Positions 9,349 through 19,462 of a stretch of 64,000 nt of DNA are shown in pieces (within the stretch, counting starts at the first letter, position 1; each line of letters begins with the position of its first letter). The stretch spans positions 19,862-83,861 of the forward strand of contig NZ_BOPC01000036.1 in NCBI RefSeq assembly GCF_016863555.1, written 5' to 3'. Below the pieces are notes generated by a model. It saw only the letters and a list, made by a program, of their open reading frames with translations. It searched no databases and was not told where the DNA came from. Source of the stretch: Micromonospora qiuiae. Lineage in GTDB: Bacteria > Actinomycetota > Actinomycetes > Mycobacteriales > Micromonosporaceae. Both the position numbers and the translations under genes were made by a program.

Positions 9349-11487
9349 TCAGTTGCCGGTCGTGAAACCGGTGATGTCACCGACCCGGGTCAGCGCCGCG
9401 TGCGCGGCGGCGACGATCCGGTCCGGAGTGAAGCCGAACTGTTCGAAGAGCACGGAGTGCGGGGCACTCGCGCCGTAGTGCTCGAGGCTGACGCTCTCGC
9501 CGCAGTCGCCGACGATCGCGCGCCAGGACATCGCGATGCCCGCCTCCACGCTCACCCGGGCCTTGATCCCGCGCGGCAGCACCGACTCCCGGTACGCCTC
9601 GTCCTGCTCGAAGAACCACTCCTGGCAGGGCATCGAGACCACCCGGGTGGGCGTGCCGTCGGCCTCCAGCCGCTCCCGAGCGGTCAGGCAGAGCTGCACC
9701 TCCGAGCCGGTGCCGACGAGGATCACCTGCGGCTTGGCGTTGGACGCCTCGGCGAGCACGTAGCCGCCCCTGGCGACGCCGTCGGCCCCGGCCAGTTGGG
9801 ACCGGTCCAGGGTGGGCAGCGCCTGGCGGCTCAGCGCCAGCGCCGTCGGCCGGTCGGTGTTCTCCAGCGCCCGCCGCCAGGCCCACGCCGTCTCGTTGGC
9901 GTCGGCGGGGCGGACCACGTCCAGGCCGGGGATGGCCCGCAGCGCGGTGAGGTGCTCCACCGGCTGGTGGGTCGGGCCGTCCTCGCCGAGCCCGATGGAG
10001 TCGTGCGTCCAGACGTAGATGACCGGCAGCTTCATCAGCGCGGCCAGCCGCACCGAGGGGCGCATGTAGTCGCTGAACACCAGGAAGGTGCCGCCGTAGG
10101 GGCGGGTGCCGCCGTGCAGGGCGATGCCGTTGAGGATCGCGCCCATGGCGTGTTCGCGGATGCCGAAGTGCAGCGTGCGGCCGTACTCGTGGCCGGGGAA
10201 CTCCTTGGTGGCGTACTGGCTGGGCACGAAGGAGGGCTCACCCTTCATCGTGGTGTTGTTGCTCTCGGCCAGGTCGGCCGAGCCGCCCCACAGCTCGGGC
10301 AGCACGGGGGCGAGCGCGGCCAGCACCTTGCCGGAGGCGGCCCGGGTGGCGATGCCCTTGGCGTCGGCCGGGAACTCCGGCAGCGCCTTGGTCCAGCCCT
10401 CGGGCAGGACCCGGCCGGCCAGCCGGTCGTAGAGCGCGCGGCGCTGCGGGTTGGCCTCGGACCAGGCGTCGAAGGCGGTCGTCCACTCCTGCTGTGCGGC
10501 TTCGCCCCGGCTCAGCGCCTGGCGGCTGTGGGCGAGCACCTCCTCGCTGACCTGGAAGGACGCGGCCGGGTCGAAGCCGAGGATCCGCTTGGTGGCGGCC
10601 ACCTCGTCGGCGCCCAGCGCCGAACCGTGGATCTTGCCGGTGTTCTGCTTGTTCGGCGCCGGCCAGCCGATGATGGTGCGCAGCGCGATGAACGACGGGC
10701 GGCCGGTCTCCGCCTTGGCGGCCAGCAGCGCCTGGTACAGCTCCTCGACGTCCTCGTGGTAGTCGCCCTGGTCGGCGTCGCCGCGCCGCCAGTCGACCGT
10801 CTGTACGTGCCAGCCGTACGCCGCGTAGCGGGCCGCCACGTCCTCGCTCAGGGCGATGCGGGTGTCGTCCTCGATCGAGATCTCGTTGTCGTCGTAGATC
10901 ACGCAGAGGTTGCCCAGCTGTTGGTGCCCGGCCAGGGCGCTGGCCTCGTGGCTGATGCCCTCCTCGATGTCGCCGTCAGAGGCGATGCACCAGATGTGGT
11001 GGTCGAAGACCGACTCACCGGGCTCGGCCTCCGGGTCGAACAGGCCGCGCTCGCGGCGGGCCGCCATGGCCATGCCGACGGCGTTGCCGAGACCCTGCCC
11101 GAGCGGGCCGGTGGTGGTCTCTACACCCGGGGTGTGGCCGTGCTCGGGGTGCCCCGGGGTGAGTGAACCCCACTGCCGCAGCGACTTGAGGTCGTCCAGG
11201 TTCAGCGGGTAGCCAGCCAGGAAGAGCTGGATGTAAAGGGTCAGGCTGGAGTGGCCGGCGGAGAGCACGAAGCGGTCCCGGCCGGGCCACAGCGGGTCGG
11301 CGGGGCTGTGTCGCATGACCCGGTTGAAAAGTAGGTACGCCGCGGGGGCGAGACTCATCGCGGTGCCCGGGTGGCCGTTGCCGGATTTCTCCACGGCGTC
11401 CATGGCCAGTACGCGGACGGTGTCCACGGCACGGCGGTCGAGATCGGTCCAGTCGAGTGCGGGGGGCGTGGATCGGTTGGCTGCCAC
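9349..11487 (-). CDS. tkt: Transketolase
   Basis: Thiamine diphosphate-dependent transketolase (712 aa) of the non-oxidative pentose-phosphate branch. The N-terminal half has [31 protein letters not shown] and the ThDP/Mg motif beginning [13 protein letters not shown] and ending with DDNEIS. The pyrimidine domain has [20 protein letters not shown] and [18 protein letters not shown]. The start is GTG at 11487 with GAGGAG upstream. It is the first gene of the pentose-phosphate operon, divergent from ctaB across about 270 bp. Confidence 0.96.
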   Translation of the reverse strand: MAANRSTPPALDWTDLDRRAVDTVRVLAMDAVEKSGNGHPGTAMSLAPAAYLLFNRVMRHSPADPLWPGRDRFVLSAGHSSLTLYIQLFLAGYPLNLDDLKSLRQWGSLTPGHPEHGHTPGVETTTGPLGQGLGNAVGMAMAARRERGLFDPEAEPGESVFDHHIWCIASDGDIEEGISHEASALAGHQQLGNLCVIYDDNEISIEDDTRIALSEDVAARYAAYGWHVQTVDWRRGDADQGDYHEDVEELYQALLAAKAETGRPSFIALRTIIGWPAPNKQNTGKIHGSALGADEVAATKRILGFDPAASFQVSEEVLAHSRQALSRGEAAQQEWTTAFDAWSEANPQRRALYDRLAGRVLPEGWTKALPEFPADAKGIATRAASGKVLAALAPVLPELWGGSADLAESNNTTMKGEPSFVPSQYATKEFPGHEYGRTLHFGIREHAMGAILNGIALHGGTRPYGGTFLVFSDYMRPSVRLAALMKLPVIYVWTHDSIGLGEDGPTHQPVEHLTALRAIPGLDVVRPADANETAWAWRRALENTDRPTALALSRQALPTLDRSQLAGADGVARGGYVLAEASNAKPQVILVGTGSEVQLCLTARERLEADGTPTRVVSMPCQEWFFEQDEAYRESVLPRGIKARVSVEAGIAMSWRAIVGDCGESVSLEHYGASAPHSVLFEQFGFTPDRIVAAAHAALTRVGDITGFTTGN

Positions 11488-11755
11488 GGTGGTTATTGCT
11501 CCTCGGCGAGATGGGCGGAACCCTCACTGGTGACCCTATCGAGCGGTGCTAAACGTGTGCCCGAGGATCTCAGCATGCTGGTCTGTACGTTTTCAGTCGC
11601 CGCCGAGGTTCAGTCCCCGGTGTGACGGTCCGCACCGTTGCCGGGTCGCCCGGGCAGCCAAAACGACAGCGCGTAGTGTGTGGGGCGGTGTGCTGGCCCG
11701 TAGCCGGTCCGGCCACCCCGAACTTCCCCCCGCTGACGCCGGAAGGTGACGATCC
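11488..11755. other. Divergent tkt/ctaB promoter region
   Basis: This 268-bp gap separates divergently transcribed tkt and ctaB and must hold both promoters. I could not assign convincing -10/-35 boxes. GGAAGGTGA at 11741-11749 is the ctaB ribosome-binding site. Confidence 0.6.
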
Positions 11756-12712
11756 GTGAGCATGATCACCGAGCGCCCGGTCCGCAACTCTGCCGGACAG
11801 TCGCCGGTGGGCGCGGCGGAGGAGACCCCCGGCCGTTCCCGGGACCTGCGGGTGGTGCTGGCGGCGTACGTCACGCTGACCAAGCCGCGGATCGTCGAGC
11901 TGCTGCTGGTGACCACCGTGCCGGCGATGATGCTCGCGCACGGCGGGATGCCGTCGCTCTGGCTGGTCGCCGTGGTGCTGGTCGGTGGCTCACTCGCCGC
12001 CGGCGCGGCCAGCGTGATCAACTGCTACGTCGACCGCGACATCGACGAGGTGATGCGGCGGACCAAGCGTCGGCCGCTGCCGGCGCACACCGTGACCCCC
12101 CGCAACGCCCTGATCTTCGGCCTGGTGCTGGCGGCGGTCTCGTTGGCGATCATGACGGCCTTCACCAACCTGCTGGCCGCCGGGCTCACGCTGGCCGCCA
12201 TCCTGTACTACGACGTGGTCTACACCCTCTGGCTCAAGCGCACCACGGCGGCGAACACCTTCTGGGGTGGGGCCTGTGGAGCGGCTCCGGTGCTGATCGG
12301 CTGGGCGGCGGTGACCGGGTCGCTGTCGCCGATGGCCTGGGCGCTGTTCGCGGTGGTCTTCTTCTGGCAGCTGCCGCACTTCTACCCGCTGGCGATGAAG
12401 TACAAGGACGACTACGCCCGCGCGGGCATCCCGATGCTGCCGGTAGTGGCCTCCGTCCGGCGGGTCAACGCCGAGATCGTGCTCTTCTCCTGGCTGACCG
12501 TGCTCACCTCGCTGGCCGTCTGGGCGCTCGGCCTGAGCCCGATCTACGGCGTACCGACCCTGGTGGTCGGCGCGGTCTTCCTCATCGAGGCGCACAAGCT
12601 CGCCGGTCGGGCCAGCCGGGGCGAGGCGGTCAAGCCGATGCGGCTGTTCCACTGGTCGACGACCTACCTGACCATCGTCTTCGCCGCCGCCGCCCTCGAC
12701 GCCCTGCTGTAA
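11756..12712 (+). CDS. ctaB: Protoheme IX farnesyltransferase (heme O synthase)
   Basis: UbiA-family membrane prenyltransferase (318 aa) converting heme B to heme O for cytochrome oxidase. The first Asp-rich motif is [20 protein letters not shown]; the second region includes [14 protein letters not shown] and [19 protein letters not shown]. Several hydrophobic helices are evident. The GTG start has GGAAGGTGA just upstream. The TAA stop is the first three bases of a gene-end repeat element. ctaA, the next enzyme of the pathway, lies 2 kb away on the other strand. Confidence 0.95.
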   Translation: MSMITERPVRNSAGQSPVGAAEETPGRSRDLRVVLAAYVTLTKPRIVELLLVTTVPAMMLAHGGMPSLWLVAVVLVGGSLAAGAASVINCYVDRDIDEVMRRTKRRPLPAHTVTPRNALIFGLVLAAVSLAIMTAFTNLLAAGLTLAAILYYDVVYTLWLKRTTAANTFWGGACGAAPVLIGWAAVTGSLSPMAWALFAVVFFWQLPHFYPLAMKYKDDYARAGIPMLPVVASVRRVNAEIVLFSWLTVLTSLAVWALGLSPIYGVPTLVVGAVFLIEAHKLAGRASRGEAVKPMRLFHWSTTYLTIVFAAAALDALL

Positions 12713-12764
12713 GGAAGGGCCCCCTCTTAACGCCTCGTGCATAGGAAGGGCCCCTTCTTAACAC
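12710..12764 (+). repeat. Gene-end tandem-dyad element, copy 2 (after ctaB)
   Basis: Two direct half-units, GGAAGGGCCCCCTCTTAAC and GGAAGGGGCCCCTTCTTAAC, separated by GCCTCGTGCATA. Same family as the copies at 3001, 36848, 39661 and 47846, in the same orientation relative to the upstream gene. The ctaB stop codon TAA lies inside the element. Confidence 0.8.
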
Positions 12765-13174
12765 GCAGCCAGGTGGATCGCGGCGAGCAGGCGTTTTCGA
12801 AGTGGGCTTGCCGGGTCCGCGTCCCGGGTGGAGTACCGCACAGGCAGGCGGGTTGGTCGCGGCGAGCAGGCGGGTGGACCGTCGTACCAGCAGGCGGGTG
12901 GATCGTCGGCAAGTGGCGCGGCGCCGGCCGGTGCAAGTAGGCGGGTAGATGGCGATAAATGCCGCATGTTCTGGTTCGACGACACGATTCGCATCAGGGG
13001 TGGTCCGCGTCATAGGCCCCATTGCAGGCGTTTTCTGGGCAGCGTTAAGGGCCGTTTCGCCCGGAAGAATCCGGGCGAAACACCCTCCGGCCTGCTTAAA
13101 CGAAGGCGTAATGGGTATCACAAAAGGTTCATGGTTCTCGCCCGTCCGGGTGCTGGTCTGCATAGGCTCGGGTC
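12765..13174. other. 410-bp non-coding spacer with GCAGGCGGGT repeats and a hairpin
   Basis: The first half has degenerate copies of GCAGGCGGGT near 12853, 12868, 12891 and 12938. The second half (about 12945-13150) is less G+C-rich than its surroundings. It contains a perfect 12-bp stem with an AGAA tetraloop at 13054-13081. No convincing coding frame or known RNA family was recognised. Confidence 0.6.
13054..13081. other. 12-bp stem with AGAA tetraloop
   Basis: GTTTCGCCCGGA (13054-13065), loop AGAA, TCCGGGCGAAAC (13070-13081). No T-tract follows in either direction. It could be part of a small RNA or of the 5' leader of the gene at 13175. Confidence 0.7.
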
Positions 13175-13510
13175 ATGACAGATGGTTCCGACACGATGCT
13201 GACGGCTGATCAGACCGCGGCCGGGCAGCCGTCCAGCGGCGTGGTCGCGGGTATCAAGTCGTTCGCCGCCGAGCACGGCGGAGCGAAGGCGGTCATCGAG
13301 TACGTCGGCAAACGCGGCGCACGGATCGTCCTGGTGGGCTCCGACGGCGCGTGGGGCGACCAGTTCGCGGAGGACACGGTCAAGGCCCGCGAGGCCTGCG
13401 CGCAGGCCGGGGTCGACGTGGAGAACGCGTGGGAGCGGGAACTGATGGACCAGATGCGCCCGAGCAACGACCTCTGGCGTTCGATGGCCCGGCGCACGAT
13501 GGCCCGTTGA
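13175..13510 (+). CDS. Hypothetical protein, 111 aa
   Basis: I do not recognise this family. The protein is soluble, with an acidic and polar N-terminus of about 20 residues. A possibly globular core follows (VVAGIKSFAAEHGGAKAVI, then RIVLVGSDGAWGDQFAED), and the C-terminus is basic (RSMARRTMAR). It precedes the ATP-grasp gene by only 6 bp, so the two are probably co-transcribed. No catalytic motif is evident. Codon usage resembles its neighbours, which supports a real gene. Confidence 0.7.
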   Translation: MTDGSDTMLTADQTAAGQPSSGVVAGIKSFAAEHGGAKAVIEYVGKRGARIVLVGSDGAWGDQFAEDTVKAREACAQAGVDVENAWERELMDQMRPSNDLWRSMARRTMAR

Positions 13511-13516
13511 GATAAA

Positions 13517-14473
13517 TTGACCAACCACCACCAGTCGACCCGGGGGGAACCCCGGGTCGCTCTCGTCACCTGCGCGGAACTACCCGAACTCGACGCGGAC
13601 GACCGCCTCGTCCAGGGTCCGCTGTCCGCGCGCGGGATCGCCGCGGAGCCCGCCGTCTGGGACGACCCGACCGTCGACTGGACGGCGTACGACCTGGCGG
13701 TGCTCCGCTCGCCCTGGGACTACATGCCGCGGCGTGACGAGTTTGTCGCCTGGGCCACTCGGGTGCCCAGGCTGGCCAACCCGGCCGATGTGGTGCGCTG
13801 GAACACCGACAAGCGCTACCTGGACGAGCTCTCCTCCGCCGGTGTACCGGCGGTGCCGACCGGCTGGGTGTCGCCCGGCGAGCCGTGGCAGCCGCCCGCC
13901 GACCGGGGCGAGTACGTCATCAAGCCCGCCATCAGCGCCGGCAGCCGGGACACCGGCCGCTACGACCTGGCCGACCCGGAACACCGGCGACTGGCGCTGG
14001 CTCATGTGCGGCGGCTCGGCGCGGCCGGCCGGGTGAGCATGGTCCAGCCGTACCTCCGCGCCGTCGACACCGCCGGTGAGACCGCGCTGCTCTACCTCGC
14101 CGGCCCGGACGGCCTGATTTTCAGCCACGCGATCCGCAAGGGGCCGATGCTGACCGGGCCGGACGAGGGCGTCGAAGGGCTGTACAGGGCCGAAGAGGTG
14201 GCCCCGCGTACCGCCGACAGCGCCCAGCTCGCCGTGGCGGAGCGGGCCCTGGCCGCGGTGCCGGGCGGATCGGATCGCCTGCTCTACGCCCGGGTGGATC
14301 TGATTCCAGGTCCCGACGGCACTCCCGTGTTGGTGGAGTTGGAGCTGACCGAGCCCTCGCTGTTCATCGGGTACGCCGAGGGCGCTCCGGACCGCCTCGC
14401 CGAGGCCATCCGCATCCATCTGGGGCGCGACCGCCGATCCGGGCACGCCCACGCCGCGGGCGTCGCACCGTGA
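13517..14473 (+). CDS. ATP-grasp domain protein
   Basis: 318 aa with ATP-grasp features: VVRWNTDKRYLDELSSAGVP (lid and lysine region), EYVIKPAISAGSRDTGRYD (ATP-binding lysine and glycine loop), and near the C-terminus YARVDLIPGPDGTPVLVELE, containing the metal-binding acidic and Asn-equivalent positions. It resembles the glutathione synthetase/RimK-like group of carboxylate-amine ligases, but the substrate cannot be told. The only start in a sensible place is TTG at 13517, six bases after the preceding stop. This start is uncertain. Confidence 0.75.
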   Translation: MTNHHQSTRGEPRVALVTCAELPELDADDRLVQGPLSARGIAAEPAVWDDPTVDWTAYDLAVLRSPWDYMPRRDEFVAWATRVPRLANPADVVRWNTDKRYLDELSSAGVPAVPTGWVSPGEPWQPPADRGEYVIKPAISAGSRDTGRYDLADPEHRRLALAHVRRLGAAGRVSMVQPYLRAVDTAGETALLYLAGPDGLIFSHAIRKGPMLTGPDEGVEGLYRAEEVAPRTADSAQLAVAERALAAVPGGSDRLLYARVDLIPGPDGTPVLVELELTEPSLFIGYAEGAPDRLAEAIRIHLGRDRRSGHAHAAGVAP

Positions 14474-14639
14474 CGCCCGACGTCTGACCCGTCCAGCGAC
14501 GCGCGATCCGGCACCCGGCGCGTCATCCGGCCCGGCGCTCGGCGCGCGTCATCCGGCGTGCCAACCGGGACGGCACCCGGCGCGCGCCAACTGGCACGGC
14601 ACCCGGCACCGCACCCGCGCCCCAGGTCGGCGTCGTTGC

Positions 14640-15593
14640 TCAGGCGGGGACCGGCTGCTCGGCGGACGCGATCGGCGCGGCCGCCCGCGGTGCCGTGTCG
14701 AGCGGGCGACGCTCGCGGATCGACCAGAGCACCGACAGGGTGGCGAGCCAGACCAGGCAGGATCCGAGCATGTGTGCGCCGACCAGCAGTACGGGCAGGT
14801 TCGTGAAGTACTGCACGAAGCCGATCACGCCCTGGGCAAGCTCGACCAGGAACAGCGTGCGGGCGGCGCGTACGGCCGACGCCGGGGCGCCGGCCGCGTG
14901 CAGGGCCAGCCAGAGCCCCACGGTCAGGCCGACGAGGAGGAAGACGAGGTCGGCGTGGATCTGGGAGATCGCCTGGGGGTCGAGACCGTTGCGGATCGCG
15001 TCGGCGTCGCCGGCGTGCGGACCACTGCCGGTCACCGCGACCCCGGCCACGATCACCGCCGCGCTGACCACCACCGTGCTCCAGGTCAGGGCCTGCAGCG
15101 CCGGGGGGACCAGCGGGGTCTTCGGCCCGTCCGGCTCACCGGTGCGGCGCCACAGGGCGTACGCGACGAGCAGCAACAGCATCGACACCACGAAGTGGAT
15201 GCCCACGATCGAGGGGTGCAGTTGGGTGCGTACGGTGATCCCGCCGATCACGGCCTGGGCGATGATGCCGACGACCACGCCCAGCGCGAGCGGCACCACG
15301 CCCCGTCGGCGCGGCCGGTGCGCCAGCGCGGCCAGCAGGGTGGCACCCGCGATCAGCACCAGAACGAAGGTGAGCAGCCGGTTGCCGAACTCGATCGCCC
15401 CGTGCACGCCCATCTCGTCGGTGGCGACGTACGACTCGTCGGTGCAGCGGGGCCAGGTGGGACAGCCGAGCCCGGAGGCGGTCAGCCGGACCGCCCCGCC
15501 GGTGACCACGATCACCGCGTTGGCGACGATGTTGGCGAACGCGAGACGACGCAGCAGGGTGGCGGAGACCGGAAACCGGGCAGATCGCTTCAC
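14640..15593 (-). CDS. ctaA: Heme A synthase (COX15/CtaA)
   Basis: Membrane monooxygenase (about 317 aa) that oxidises heme O to heme A for aa3 oxidase. It has about eight hydrophobic helices and heme-ligand histidines in HGAIEFGNRLLT, VGIHFVVSM, SQIHADLVF and GAHMLGS. A Cys pair lies in GCPTWPRC in the first extracytoplasmic loop. GTG at 15593 has AGGAT eight bases upstream and is preferred over an in-frame GTG at 15611. It is divergent from sufR. Confidence 0.92.
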   Translation of the reverse strand: MKRSARFPVSATLLRRLAFANIVANAVIVVTGGAVRLTASGLGCPTWPRCTDESYVATDEMGVHGAIEFGNRLLTFVLVLIAGATLLAALAHRPRRRGVVPLALGVVVGIIAQAVIGGITVRTQLHPSIVGIHFVVSMLLLLVAYALWRRTGEPDGPKTPLVPPALQALTWSTVVVSAAVIVAGVAVTGSGPHAGDADAIRNGLDPQAISQIHADLVFLLVGLTVGLWLALHAAGAPASAVRAARTLFLVELAQGVIGFVQYFTNLPVLLVGAHMLGSCLVWLATLSVLWSIRERRPLDTAPRAAAPIASAEQPVPA

Positions 15594-15709
15594 GCAGCGA
15601 ATCCTACGCACCGTAGTTGACCCCGATCGGGTGACTCCGGCCCTCCGGTGGTTCGGATCACCGGGTCCGGAATTTGCGGGGCCTGGACGAATTACGTAAC
15701 GTGGGTGTT

Positions 15710-16462
15710 GTGAAAAAGGCGGCAGGGTTCTCCGGGCACCAGCCGGCGGCTGATTCGGCCGTCGGTCGGTCCGCGCCGTCTGCTGACCGGTCGACCCGCG
15801 ACCGGGTCACCCAGCTGCTGCTGGAACGGCGGGCAGCCACCGCCGCCCAGTTGGGTGACGCGCTGGGGCTAAGCCCGGCGGCGATCCGCCGGCACCTCGA
15901 CGCGATGCTCGCCGAGGGTGACGTGGTCTCCCGCGAGCAGACCGTACGCGGCCACCGCGGCCGGGGCCGGCCGGCCAAGGTGTTCCTGCTGACCGACGCC
16001 GCCCGTAGCCGGTGCGGCACCCATCACTACGACAACATGGCCACCGCCGCGCTGCGCTGGATCGCCCGTACCGGTGGCGCGCGGGCGGTGGAGGAGTTCG
16101 CCGCCGAGCAGGTGGCCGCCCTGGAGGAGCGCTGTCGGGCCGCCCTGGCCCACGCCGGGGACGATCCGATGGCCCGTGCGGAGGCACTCGCCTCGGCGCT
16201 GACCGCCGAGGGATACGCTGCCAGTGCGTCCACGATCGCTTCCGGCGGCCAGCTCTGCCAGCACCACTGCCCGGTGGCGCACGTGGCCGCCGAGTTCCCC
16301 CAGCTGTGCGAGGCCGAGACCACGGTGATCTCCCGCCTGGTCGGCACCCACGTGCAGCGCCTGGCCACCATCGCGCACGGCGACGGGGTGTGCACCACGC
16401 ACATTCCCGGTCCGCCGCCTGCCCAGTCCGGTAAGACCGTCACCACTGTGAGGGACAGATAG
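15710..16462 (+). CDS. sufR: SufR-type Fe-S dependent transcriptional regulator
   Basis: ArsR/DeoR-like winged-helix regulator of the suf operon (about 250 aa). The helix-turn-helix is at RVTQLLLERRAATAAQLGDA followed by LSPAAIRRHLDAML. The C-terminal part carries the cysteines that bind the cluster, CQHHCP and PQLCEAE, plus a further Cys-Thr-Thr-His. Start choice is uncertain: GTG at 15710 or 15701, or TTG at 15674. The palindrome TTACGTAA at 15692-15699 lies at the possible promoter. It directly abuts sufB, as in other actinobacterial suf operons. Confidence 0.88.
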   Translation: MKKAAGFSGHQPAADSAVGRSAPSADRSTRDRVTQLLLERRAATAAQLGDALGLSPAAIRRHLDAMLAEGDVVSREQTVRGHRGRGRPAKVFLLTDAARSRCGTHHYDNMATAALRWIARTGGARAVEEFAAEQVAALEERCRAALAHAGDDPMARAEALASALTAEGYAASASTIASGGQLCQHHCPVAHVAAEFPQLCEAETTVISRLVGTHVQRLATIAHGDGVCTTHIPGPPPAQSGKTVTTVRDR

Positions 16463-17893
16463 ATGACCGAGCAGATCGTCCAGCCCCTGACCCAGGAGGA
16501 GCAGCTCGCTGCCCTGGGCAATTACGAGTACGGCTGGGCCGACCCGGACGTCGCCGGCGCTGCCGCCCAGCGTGGTCTCAACGAGGCGGTGGTGCGGGAC
16601 ATCTCGGCCAAGAAGAACGAGCCGGCCTGGATGCTCGACCTGCGGCTGAAGGGGCTGCGACTGTTCGAGCGCAAGCCGATGCCGGCCTGGGGCGCCGACC
16701 TCACCGGGATTGACTTCGACAACATCAAGTACTTCGTGCGCTCCACCGAGAAGCAGGCCACCAGCTGGGAGGACCTGCCCGAGGACATCAAGAACACGTA
16801 CGACCGGCTGGGCATCCCGGAGGCGGAGAAGCAGCGCCTCGTGGCCGGTGTGGCGGCGCAGTACGAGTCCGAGGTGGTCTACCACAAGATCCGTGACGAC
16901 CTGGAGGAGCAGGGTGTCGTCTTCCTCGACACCGACACCGCCCTCAAGGAGCACGAGGACCTGTTCAAGGAGTACTTCGGCACGGTGATCCCGGTCGGCG
17001 ACAACAAGTTCGCCGCGCTGAACACTTCCGTGTGGTCCGGTGGCTCGTTCATCTACGTGCCGAAGGGCGTGCACGTGGAGATCCCGCTGCAGGCGTACTT
17101 CCGGATCAACACCGAGAACATGGGCCAGTTCGAGCGGACGCTGATCATCGTCGACGAGGGCGCGTACGTGCACTACGTCGAGGGCTGCACCGCGCCCATC
17201 TACTCCTCCGACTCGCTGCACAGCGCGGTGGTCGAGATCATCGTCAAGAAGAACGCCCGGTGCCGCTACACCACCATCCAGAACTGGTCGAACAACGTCT
17301 ACAACCTGGTCACCAAGCGCGCGGTGTGCCACGAGGGCGCGACCATGGAGTGGGTCGACGGCAACATCGGCTCCAAGGTGACCATGAAGTACCCGGCGGT
17401 CTACATGACCGGCGAGCACGCCAAGGGCGAGGTGCTCTCGGTGGCCATGGCCGGCGAGGGCCAGCACCAGGACGCGGGCGCCAAGATGGTGCACGCCGCG
17501 CCGCACACCAGCAGCACCATCGTGTCGAAGTCGATCGCCCGGGGCGGCGGCCGCACCTCGTACCGTGGGCTGGTGCAGGTGCTGGAGGGCTCGCACAGCA
17601 GCGCCAGCACGGTCAAGTGCGACGCGCTGCTGGTCGACACCATCTCCCGCTCCGACACCTACCCGTACGTCGACATCCGTGAGGACGACGTGTCGATGGG
17701 GCACGAGGCCACCGTCTCCAAGGTCAGCGAGGACCAGCTCTTCTACCTGATGAGCCGGGGCCTGAGCGAGGACGAGGCGATGGCGATGATCGTGCGCGGC
17801 TTCATCGAGCCGGTCGCCAAGGAACTGCCGATGGAGTACGCCCTGGAGCTCAACCGCCTGATCGAGTTGCAGATGGAGGGCGCGGTCGGCTGA
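16463..17893 (+). CDS. sufB: Fe-S cluster assembly scaffold SufB
   Basis: SufB (476 aa) forms the SufBC2D scaffold that builds Fe-S clusters. Recognisable segments are [58 protein letters not shown] and the C-terminal [20 protein letters not shown]. The ATG immediately follows the sufR stop with AGGGACAG upstream. No intein is present, unlike in some actinobacterial SufB proteins. Confidence 0.97.
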   Translation: MTEQIVQPLTQEEQLAALGNYEYGWADPDVAGAAAQRGLNEAVVRDISAKKNEPAWMLDLRLKGLRLFERKPMPAWGADLTGIDFDNIKYFVRSTEKQATSWEDLPEDIKNTYDRLGIPEAEKQRLVAGVAAQYESEVVYHKIRDDLEEQGVVFLDTDTALKEHEDLFKEYFGTVIPVGDNKFAALNTSVWSGGSFIYVPKGVHVEIPLQAYFRINTENMGQFERTLIIVDEGAYVHYVEGCTAPIYSSDSLHSAVVEIIVKKNARCRYTTIQNWSNNVYNLVTKRAVCHEGATMEWVDGNIGSKVTMKYPAVYMTGEHAKGEVLSVAMAGEGQHQDAGAKMVHAAPHTSSTIVSKSIARGGGRTSYRGLVQVLEGSHSSASTVKCDALLVDTISRSDTYPYVDIREDDVSMGHEATVSKVSEDQLFYLMSRGLSEDEAMAMIVRGFIEPVAKELPMEYALELNRLIELQMEGAVG

Positions 17894-17975
17894 CCCGCCC
17901 CCGCCGGCGGGCCGGCGCATGCCGGCCCGCCACCGAAGCACCAGACCGTCGTCGCAAGAACAGACCAAGGACGAG

Positions 17976-19118
17976 ATGACTACCCAGGCTTCCGCGCCGC
18001 CCAGCACCAAGTCGCAGGCGCTTCGCTCGTACGACGTCGCCGACTTCCCGGCCCTCACCGGCCTCGAGGAGGAGTGGCGCTTCACCCCGCTCAAGCGACT
18101 GCGCGGGCTGGTCGGCGACGTTCCGACCGCGACCGGCACGGTTCGCCACGAGTACGCCGACCTGCCCGAAGGCGTCACCGTCGAGCGGATCGCGAAGGAC
18201 GACCCGCGGGTCGGCAGTGTGCTGACCCCGGTCGACCGGGTCAGCGCGCTCGGCTACGGGGGTGCGGCCGAGGCGCTGCTGGTGCAGGTCGCCCGTGAGG
18301 CCGTGGTGGCCGAGCCGGTGACCCTGCGGGTGGTCGGTGAGGGCACCGACGGGCTGGCCTTCGGGCACACCTTCGTGCAGGTGGAGCGGTTCGCCGAGGC
18401 CACCCTGGTGGTGGAGCACGTCGGTTCGGCGACGCTCGCCGACAACGTCGAGGTGACGGTGGCCGACGGGGCGAAGCTGACCCTGGTCACCGTCGCCGAC
18501 TGGGCCGACGACGCGGTGCAGGCGCAGCACCTGAAGGTGAAGCTGGGCCGCGACGCGCGTGTGGTGCACGTCCAGGTCAGCCTCGGTGGCGACCTGGTTC
18601 GGCAGTACACGTCGGTCGAGTACACCGACCGGGGCGGCGAGGCCGAGCTGTACGGCCTCTACTTCGCCGACTCGGGGCAGCACCTGGAGCACCGCCAGTT
18701 GGTCGACCACACCGTGCCGGACTGCCGCAGCTACGTCGGCTACCGGGGCGCGTTGCAGGGGGCCAGCGCCCGCACGGTCTGGGTCGGCGACGTGCTGATC
18801 CGTGCCGAGGCGACCGGCACCGACACGTACGAGATCAACCGGAACCTGCTACTCACCGACGGCGCGCGGGCGGACTCCGTACCCAACCTGGAGATCGAGA
18901 CCGGCGAGATCGCCGGCGCCGGCCACGCGAGCGCGACCGGCCGTTTCGACGACGAGCAGCTGTTCTACCTGATGGCCCGGGGCATCCCGGAGGCCGAGGC
19001 TCGGCGCCTGGTGGTGCGTGGCTTCTTCGCCGAGCTGCTGAACAAGATCCCGGTCGAGGAGCTGCGCGAGCGCCTCGGTGCGGCGATCGAGGCGCGCCTC
19101 GCGAAGGCCGGCGCCTGA
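17976..19118 (+). CDS. sufD: Fe-S cluster assembly protein SufD
   Basis: Paralogue of SufB in the SufBC2D complex (380 aa). The shared C-terminal signature is FDDEQLFYLMARGIPEAEARRLVVRGFF; the DHTVPDCRSYVGYRGALQG segment contains the conserved core histidine region. The ATG at 17976 has AAGGACGAG immediately upstream; upstream in-frame codons are not used. The stop overlaps the start of the Rieske gene. Confidence 0.95.
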   Translation: MTTQASAPPSTKSQALRSYDVADFPALTGLEEEWRFTPLKRLRGLVGDVPTATGTVRHEYADLPEGVTVERIAKDDPRVGSVLTPVDRVSALGYGGAAEALLVQVAREAVVAEPVTLRVVGEGTDGLAFGHTFVQVERFAEATLVVEHVGSATLADNVEVTVADGAKLTLVTVADWADDAVQAQHLKVKLGRDARVVHVQVSLGGDLVRQYTSVEYTDRGGEAELYGLYFADSGQHLEHRQLVDHTVPDCRSYVGYRGALQGASARTVWVGDVLIRAEATGTDTYEINRNLLLTDGARADSVPNLEIETGEIAGAGHASATGRFDDEQLFYLMARGIPEAEARRLVVRGFFAELLNKIPVEELRERLGAAIEARLAKAGA

Positions 19119-19462
19119 TGATCCGCATCTGTTCCACCGAGGACGTGCCGAAGGGCACCGCGATCAGCGCCGACGTCGACGGCACGCAGGTTGCGCTGGT
19201 GCACGCCGAGGACGGCAACTTCTACGCCATCTACGACGAGTGCTCGCACGCCGCGGTGCCGCTGTCGGAGGGGGAGGTGGAGGGCTGCACGCTGGAGTGC
19301 TGGCTGCACGGCTCCCGCTTCGACCTGCGCACCGGTGAGCCGACCGGGCTGCCCGCCACCGAACCCGTTCCTGTCTATTCCGTCGAAGTCCGCGACGGCG
19401 ACATTTATCTTTCCGTGGGCGACGACGGCCGCCCGATGCCGAGCAATGGAGTGACCCGATAA
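19118..19462 (+). CDS. Rieske-type non-heme ferredoxin in the suf operon
   Basis: 114 aa. The Rieske [2Fe-2S] ligands are Cys42-x-His44 (CSH) and Cys61-x2-His64 (CWLH). It resembles the small ferredoxin components of dioxygenases and lacks a signal peptide, so it is cytosolic. It is locked into the suf operon by one-base or few-base overlaps with sufD and sufC. A role as electron donor or as a cluster-assembly accessory is plausible but inferred from position. Confidence 0.92.
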   Translation: MIRICSTEDVPKGTAISADVDGTQVALVHAEDGNFYAIYDECSHAAVPLSEGEVEGCTLECWLHGSRFDLRTGEPTGLPATEPVPVYSVEVRDGDIYLSVGDDGRPMPSNGVTR

